This document shows positions 59,964 through 64,000 of a DNA stretch of 64,000 bases, piece after piece. The translations under genes were made by a program, and so were the position numbers. Position 1 is the stretch's first letter. Every line of letters starts with the position of its first letter. The notes beneath the pieces were generated by a model. It saw nothing but the letters and a program-made list of their open reading frames with translations. It searched no databases and was not told the origin of the DNA. The stretch is from Natronococcus sp. A-GB1 (lineage in GTDB: Archaea > Halobacteriota > Halobacteria > Halobacteriales > Natrialbaceae): positions 62,001 to 126,000 of the forward strand of contig NZ_JARUKW010000014.1 of NCBI RefSeq assembly GCF_029688845.1, read 5' to 3'.

Positions 59964-61814
59964 TTACTCGTCGTCCCCGCCCGCGACCGCGTACATCCGG
60001 AAGTCGTCGTTCGAGATCACTCTGTCCGCGTACGGATCGTACTCGAGCCCACGGTAGGCCGTCTCCTCGTAGCGCAGCCCCTGGTAGACGTCGAACTCTC
60101 GGGTCTCGTCGAACGAAGAGATGACGAGGTAGTGATCTGCATCGTTGTACGCACCGCTATAGTTCCCCTCGTTGAACGTCTCGGGATCGAGTTCGCCGCT
60201 GGCCGCGGTGCCCGCGGTCAGCGACTCCTCGCCCTCGAGTCCGTTGATGCCGTGATCGAGCCGGTACGGATCGTACCCGATCCCCGCGTACGGCGTGTCG
60301 TCGGCGCCGCGGTCCATTCCCGTCTCGTACCCGTTGAACGTCGCCTCGGGGACGTGCTGGCCGGGGCTGTAGATGATCGGCGAGGCGTAGACGGTCATCA
60401 GTCCGAGCACGAGACAGCTACCGAGCACTACCGCCCCAACGGCGCTTGCACCCGGCCTCGAGACGAACCGGGAGAGCCCACCGATCCCGTGTGCGATCGC
60501 GACACCCGCGAGGATCGTCAACACGACGTAGATGAAGCCCATCTGTCGAAACGCCATGTTGGGCGTCCCGAGGAAGTAGAGCACGAACATCCCGCCGAGC
60601 GGGACGAGCGCGACGGTGAAGTACGTGACGAGCGACCGACCCTCCGCGTCCAGCCTCGTCCGCCCGATCACGGCCAGCAGTAAGAACAGCCCAACGGCGA
60701 GCCCGATCAGGGCGGCGTCGAGGAACATCGTGACGAACAGCTCCGCGAGGCTGCCGCCGATCTCGGTGAGCGACGTCCCTTGCTGATCGATCTCGGCGCT
60801 TCCGCCGACGTCGGCGGTGAAGATGCCCGTGACGAACCCCTCGACGGCGTCGCGAAACCGCTGGTTGGTCACCGCCCAGACGCCGAAGATCGTCCCGAGG
60901 ACGAGCGTCTGAGTGTGCAGCGTCGGTTGCTCGAGCATCGGGTGGTCGGCGTACCGCCTGTGGACGAGGTACTGGACGACGCTTACGGCCGCGACGAAGA
61001 CCACGGCGTTGACCATCTGCTGGGGGTGGACCAGCAGAAGGGTGAGCGCCGAGACGTACACCAAGACGCTGAACGGAGAGAGTCCGAGCGGGAGTCGTTC
61101 GATCGTCGCGCGCCGACGGAGATAGGCGACGACGGCGAAGACGACGACCGGGACGACAAACAGCGCGTTCGAGTTGGTGTGAACACCCATGTGGGTCGCG
61201 ACGTTGTTGATCGGCAACACCATCCAGGAGACGATCGCCGCGACGCCGACCGCGAGCGCGTTTCCGCTCAGGTCGCGCACGGTGAGGGGAACGAAGATCA
61301 GGAACGGAACGAACGTGACCACGAGCGCGAACAGTAGCCCTCGCTCGATCGGAATCCCGCCGAGGAAGTAGAAGATCGCGCCCAGCGAGTGGACGGCCGG
61401 GTAGAACAGTTCGTGGGCCGCCATCTCGCCCTCGACGATATCTCTGGTCCAGCCCAGATGCGAGAGGGCGTCGCCCATCCCGTAGAAGTAGTACCCCCTG
61501 ATCACCGGGAGGCTCACGATCGCGGTTACCGTCGTGGCGCCGAGTCCGATGCCAGTCGCCTGCTGGCGGCCGTAACAGACCAAGCTCGCGCTGACGGCGA
61601 TCGCGAGCGCCAGCGCGAAGGCAATCCAGACCGCCGTCGGCGTCCCGGTGTAGACCGACGACTCGTAGGTAGTCGCGGGATCGTTCCGGGCAATCGCGAT
61701 CCCCGCGGCGAGCGCGAGAAAGCCGGCGGCGAAGAGCCAGTCGAGCGCCGATCGGTTCATAGGCTGGCTGTCCGCCCTCTCCTCGGTGGTGTCGCGATAC
61801 ACATATCCTGACAC
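59964..61814 (-). CDS. large polytopic membrane protein, possible glycosyltransferase-like
   Basis: A 616-residue protein with about 13-14 transmembrane helices in the first 480 residues and a C-terminal soluble domain (about 490-616) that is acidic and tyrosine-rich (YAGIGYDPYRLDHGINGLEG, YQGLRYEETAYRGLEYDPYA). Topology and the GDALSHLGWTRDIVEG segment in an early extracellular loop resemble polyprenyl-phosphate-sugar-using GT-C transferases, but no DxD signature is certain. The start is taken as the GTG at 61814, 27 nt from a TATA-like CCTATAAC (61838-61845); the ATG at 61760 is an alternative. It may build or export a surface glycan. Confidence 0.75.
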   Translation of the reverse strand: MSGYVYRDTTEERADSQPMNRSALDWLFAAGFLALAAGIAIARNDPATTYESSVYTGTPTAVWIAFALALAIAVSASLVCYGRQQATGIGLGATTVTAIVSLPVIRGYYFYGMGDALSHLGWTRDIVEGEMAAHELFYPAVHSLGAIFYFLGGIPIERGLLFALVVTFVPFLIFVPLTVRDLSGNALAVGVAAIVSWMVLPINNVATHMGVHTNSNALFVVPVVVFAVVAYLRRRATIERLPLGLSPFSVLVYVSALTLLLVHPQQMVNAVVFVAAVSVVQYLVHRRYADHPMLEQPTLHTQTLVLGTIFGVWAVTNQRFRDAVEGFVTGIFTADVGGSAEIDQQGTSLTEIGGSLAELFVTMFLDAALIGLAVGLFLLLAVIGRTRLDAEGRSLVTYFTVALVPLGGMFVLYFLGTPNMAFRQMGFIYVVLTILAGVAIAHGIGGLSRFVSRPGASAVGAVVLGSCLVLGLMTVYASPIIYSPGQHVPEATFNGYETGMDRGADDTPYAGIGYDPYRLDHGINGLEGEESLTAGTAASGELDPETFNEGNYSGAYNDADHYLVISSFDETREFDVYQGLRYEETAYRGLEYDPYADRVISNDDFRMYAVAGGDDE

Positions 61815-62124
61815 GAGCGACGCCGACGCCGGGGTTTGTTATAGGGAACCTACAAAAAGTTCGACGTTGGCGCGCGCTCGAGTCGATCCGTGGCCCGACG
61901 ACGAGGAGCGACGCCGACGGTCGAGGACGGTTTCGGACGGATCCCGAGACCCGCGAACGGACGCCGGCGACGGGGTCTCCGGGGTGCCAGGTCACGGGGC
62001 AAGTATGCAGTCCCTGTTCGATCCGGACTGACGGCTACGGACCGATTTCTCGAGTTGCGGACGATCAACGACGCTGATGCTTTTTGTACGCCCTCGGCGT
62101 GCTCTGGAAGCGACGAACCCGCAT
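61815..62124. other. divergent region upstream of the membrane protein and PP-loop genes
   Basis: 310 bp, no gene. Contains CCTATAAC on the minus strand (61838-61845) for the membrane protein and GCTTTTTGTAC (62076-62086) as a TATA-like element about 44 nt before the PP-loop start. Confidence 0.5.
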
Positions 62125-63444
62125 ATGAGTGCTATCATCATCGATCGGCCGACCGTCGACGGGCGAACCCTCGAGTGCGAGGCCCGCGCCACGCCCGACC
62201 TCGAGCGGTTCCTGACGAGCGAGCCGTTCCGAACCGAGTACGACGTGCCGATCGCCGAGGTCCCCGAGGGGATCCTCGCGATCCCCGTCCTCGCGCAGGT
62301 CTGTCCCGTCGCGTGGGCCAACGGCGCCGACGTCTACGTCGAGGAAGTCGACGCAACCTTCGCCCGCGCGCTCGAGGACGTCCAGGAGACGCTCTGTGGC
62401 ATGTACGACTTCCTCGAGGGCGGCACCCTCTACGCCCGGCGCACGATCGACCCCAACCCGCCAGCTGACGGCGAGGGCGACGGCGAGAGCGGACTACTGT
62501 TCACGGGGGGCGTCGACTCGATGTGTTCGTACGTCCGCCACCGCGAGGAGGAGCCCACGCTGATCAGCATCCGCGGCTGGACGATCACGCCCGACCCCGC
62601 CGACGACGACAAGTGGCGCCACCTTACGGATCGCGTCGAGTCGTTCGCCGCCGAACGGGGGCTCGAGACGGCGTTCCTCGAGTCGAACATGCTCTCGTTT
62701 CTCGACCACCCCATGCTGCTCGCCCACTACAAGCGCCACGTCGACGGCGCCTGGTACAGCTCCGTCGGCCACGGCCTCGGCCTGCTCGGGCTCTGTGCGC
62801 CGCTCGCGTACGCTCGCGGAATGACCGACCTCTACGTCGCCGCCACCCACTGGAAGGGGATCGACCTCGAGTGGGGCTCCCGGCCCGACATCGACGACAA
62901 CGTCCGCTGGGCCGGCACCCGGTGTCACCACGACTGTTACGATCTCACCCGCCAGGAACGGCTCGACGCCATCGCCGAATACGTCCGAAGCGACGCCCCG
63001 GATCTCGAGCTCCAGACCTGCAACCGCCAGATGAAGGGGAACTGCGGGCGCTGCGAGAAGTGCTACCGGACCGCCGTCGGCCTCCGGCTCGCGGGCCTCG
63101 AGCCGACCGACCACGGCTACCCCTTCGCCGACCACGAATACGAGCGACTGCGGGTCGCCCTCGAGGGCGGCGAGTGGGTGCTCGGCCAGGACGAGCGCTA
63201 CATGTGGGAAGACATTCGCGGGCGCGCGCGAGAGGCCGAGCCCGAGTCGGCGACCGAGCGGGCGTTTTTCGAGTGGGTCGAGACGGCCGATCTCGAGGAT
63301 CTCGTCTCGGAGTCGGGGCCGCCGCTGTCTCATCGACTCCTCCGGGCGGGCGCGAGGAACGCACCGAACGGTGTCTACAACAGACTGTACCCGGCCTGGA
63401 CGGCCGCCAGGACCGGACTCCGACTGGTTCGTTCCGACCGATAG
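62125..63444 (+). CDS. QueC-like PP-loop ATPase of unknown function
   Basis: A 439-residue protein. After a 120-residue N-terminal domain of unknown fold (MSAIIIDRPTVDGRTLECEA ...) comes the ATP-pyrophosphatase loop LLFTGGVDSMCSY (residues 124-136, SGGxDS variant with Thr). A later cluster CNRQMKGNCGRCEKC (Cys299, 307, 310, 313) matches the zinc site of QueC/ExsB 7-cyano-7-deazaguanine synthases in spacing. However, the length, the N-terminal domain and the HWKGIDLEWGSRPD segment differ from QueC. It probably adenylates a carboxylate or amide on an unknown substrate. It is divergent from the large membrane protein, hinting at a surface-glycan role. Confidence 0.8.
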   Translation: MSAIIIDRPTVDGRTLECEARATPDLERFLTSEPFRTEYDVPIAEVPEGILAIPVLAQVCPVAWANGADVYVEEVDATFARALEDVQETLCGMYDFLEGGTLYARRTIDPNPPADGEGDGESGLLFTGGVDSMCSYVRHREEEPTLISIRGWTITPDPADDDKWRHLTDRVESFAAERGLETAFLESNMLSFLDHPMLLAHYKRHVDGAWYSSVGHGLGLLGLCAPLAYARGMTDLYVAATHWKGIDLEWGSRPDIDDNVRWAGTRCHHDCYDLTRQERLDAIAEYVRSDAPDLELQTCNRQMKGNCGRCEKCYRTAVGLRLAGLEPTDHGYPFADHEYERLRVALEGGEWVLGQDERYMWEDIRGRAREAEPESATERAFFEWVETADLEDLVSESGPPLSHRLLRAGARNAPNGVYNRLYPAWTAARTGLRLVRSDR

Positions 63445-63684
63445 GGACAGAGTCGGGAGGGGTTCGGGAGCGACGAGCCGAGTGGTACCTCTGCGACCAC
63501 CACTGTCTGCAGGCGGGCCGCGGGTAGTTATTCCCGTTGCGCTACCCCCTCGAGTGACGGAACGGGTCCGCTACGAGCGCGCGAGGACGGACCGCGGCGG
63601 GAGCGAGGTGACCACGATACATGGTCTCGAGTAGCGGATCGACTTCGAACGGGATCGCCCGAGGAAAACGAAAGGTGGCGACTG

Positions 63685-64000
63685 CTATCGATCGAGCGGA
63701 TCGTCGTCGTCCTCGGGCTCGTCGATATCCACGTTGATCGGATCGGTGTCCTCGTGTCCGCGCTCGTGGCGGCCGGCGCTGTCCCCGCCGACGGGGATCT
63801 TCGTCCGAAGGTCCGACGCGAACGACTGGACCTGATCGACCAGCGTGCTCACTTCCTCTTCGAACTCCTCGACGGATCGCTCGACGTAGTGGACCCGCTG
63901 TGCGGGGATCCGCCGAACGATGTCACGACCATCCTCGTCCTCGTCCGTCTTGATGATCCAGTGATCCTGGAAGTAGGCGACGTGTTCGTTCGGGACCGTC
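63685..64000 (-). CDS. conserved haloarchaeal protein, 5' truncated
   Basis: The last 104 codons of a minus-strand gene whose start is outside the window; TAG at 63685-63687. The visible peptide starts TVPNEHVAYFQDHWIIKTDE, then DIVRRIPAQRVHYVERSVEE leads into an amphipathic helix (FEEEVSTLVDQVQSFASDL), and the end is acidic (INVDIDEPEDDDDPLDR). This is typical of cytosolic haloarchaeal proteins; no family is recognised. Its start is probably only a few codons to the right of the window edge. Confidence 0.7.
   Translation of the reverse strand, partial: TVPNEHVAYFQDHWIIKTDEDEDGRDIVRRIPAQRVHYVERSVEEFEEEVSTLVDQVQSFASDLRTKIPVGGDSAGRHERGHEDTDPINVDIDEPEDDDDPLDR

Noticed and set aside
63371-63634. 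87-codon plus-strand ORF after the PP-loop gene
   Set aside because: Begins inside the PP-loop gene in another frame; only a short stretch looks protein-like and there is no independent start signal.
63445-63684. Peptide-like fragment EWYLCDHHCLQAG in the last intergenic gap
   Set aside because: Too short, no start codon, and only one Cys/His cluster; not enough for a gene or relic call.
1-64000. CRISPR arrays, rRNA genes, complete insertion sequences, replication origin
   Set aside because: No regular direct-repeat/spacer series, no rRNA signature, no transposase with terminal repeats, and no Cdc6/Orc gene with origin repeats were seen.

Overview
The window is a high-GC stretch of a haloarchaeal chromosome (class Halobacteria; a member of the Natrialbaceae is plausible but cannot be fixed from 64 kb). 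The evidence is a strongly acidic proteome, frequent CTCGAG/CGATCG-type codon strings, leaderless-type promoters with a TATA box about 30 nt before the start codon, archaeal informational genes (Cbf5, TFB, topoisomerase VI, Rad25/XPB-like helicase), HTH-10 (Bat-type) regulators, and many short zinc-ribbon proteins typical of the group. Two clear tRNA genes are present. I saw no rRNA, CRISPR array, intact insertion sequence or provirus.

Layout. 0-5 kb: the start of a TrkA-type NAD-binding protein runs off the left edge, then an amphi-Trp protein, a conserved haloarchaeal protein, and the block adk - DUF106 membrane protein - cmk - cbf5, followed by tRNA-Pro(GGG). 5-12 kb: two zinc-ribbon proteins, an Nmad3-like protein with a hexapeptide acyltransferase, an NDH-2-like oxidoreductase, arginase, a DtxR-family metalloregulator with a ZIP transporter (sharing an operator-like palindrome), and an Rrf2-like regulator. 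12-26 kb: gyrB-gyrA on the minus strand, an NRAMP-related transporter, a TauE/SafE exporter, a universal stress protein, an SGNH-like protein, a potassium-channel-like protein and the coupled top6B-top6A pair. 26-32 kb: a zinc-ribbon membrane protein, an MBL-fold hydrolase, an FAH-family hydrolase, tRNA-Glu(TTC) with degenerate copies around it, and a compact SCO - thioredoxin-like - CcdA operon for extracytoplasmic thiol/copper chemistry.

32-47 kb: two Bat-type regulators, a DUF5786 protein, a CPA2 antiporter fused to UspA-like domains, and a glmS - glmU - glmM cluster that would supply UDP-GlcNAc. These are followed by a small winged-helix regulator and a translationally coupled phosphodiesterase/FemAB-like pair. 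47-55 kb: a HerA-type ATPase, an alpha/beta hydrolase, a small membrane protein in an AT-richer patch, a cryptic tRNA-like cloverleaf, the Rad25-like helicase and a TFB. 55-64 kb: a DUF7344 regulator, two Tat-exported beta-helix paralogues, a large polytopic membrane protein and a QueC-like PP-loop ATPase, ending in a truncated conserved protein.

The most interesting signals are the DtxR/ZIP operator pair, the tRNA-like element at 51.26-51.33 kb, short duplications of gene 3' ends (adk, top6A, tRNA-Glu), two transport/channel proteins that have lost canonical ion-coordinating motifs, and the uncharacterised surface/PP-loop gene set at 56-63.5 kb.
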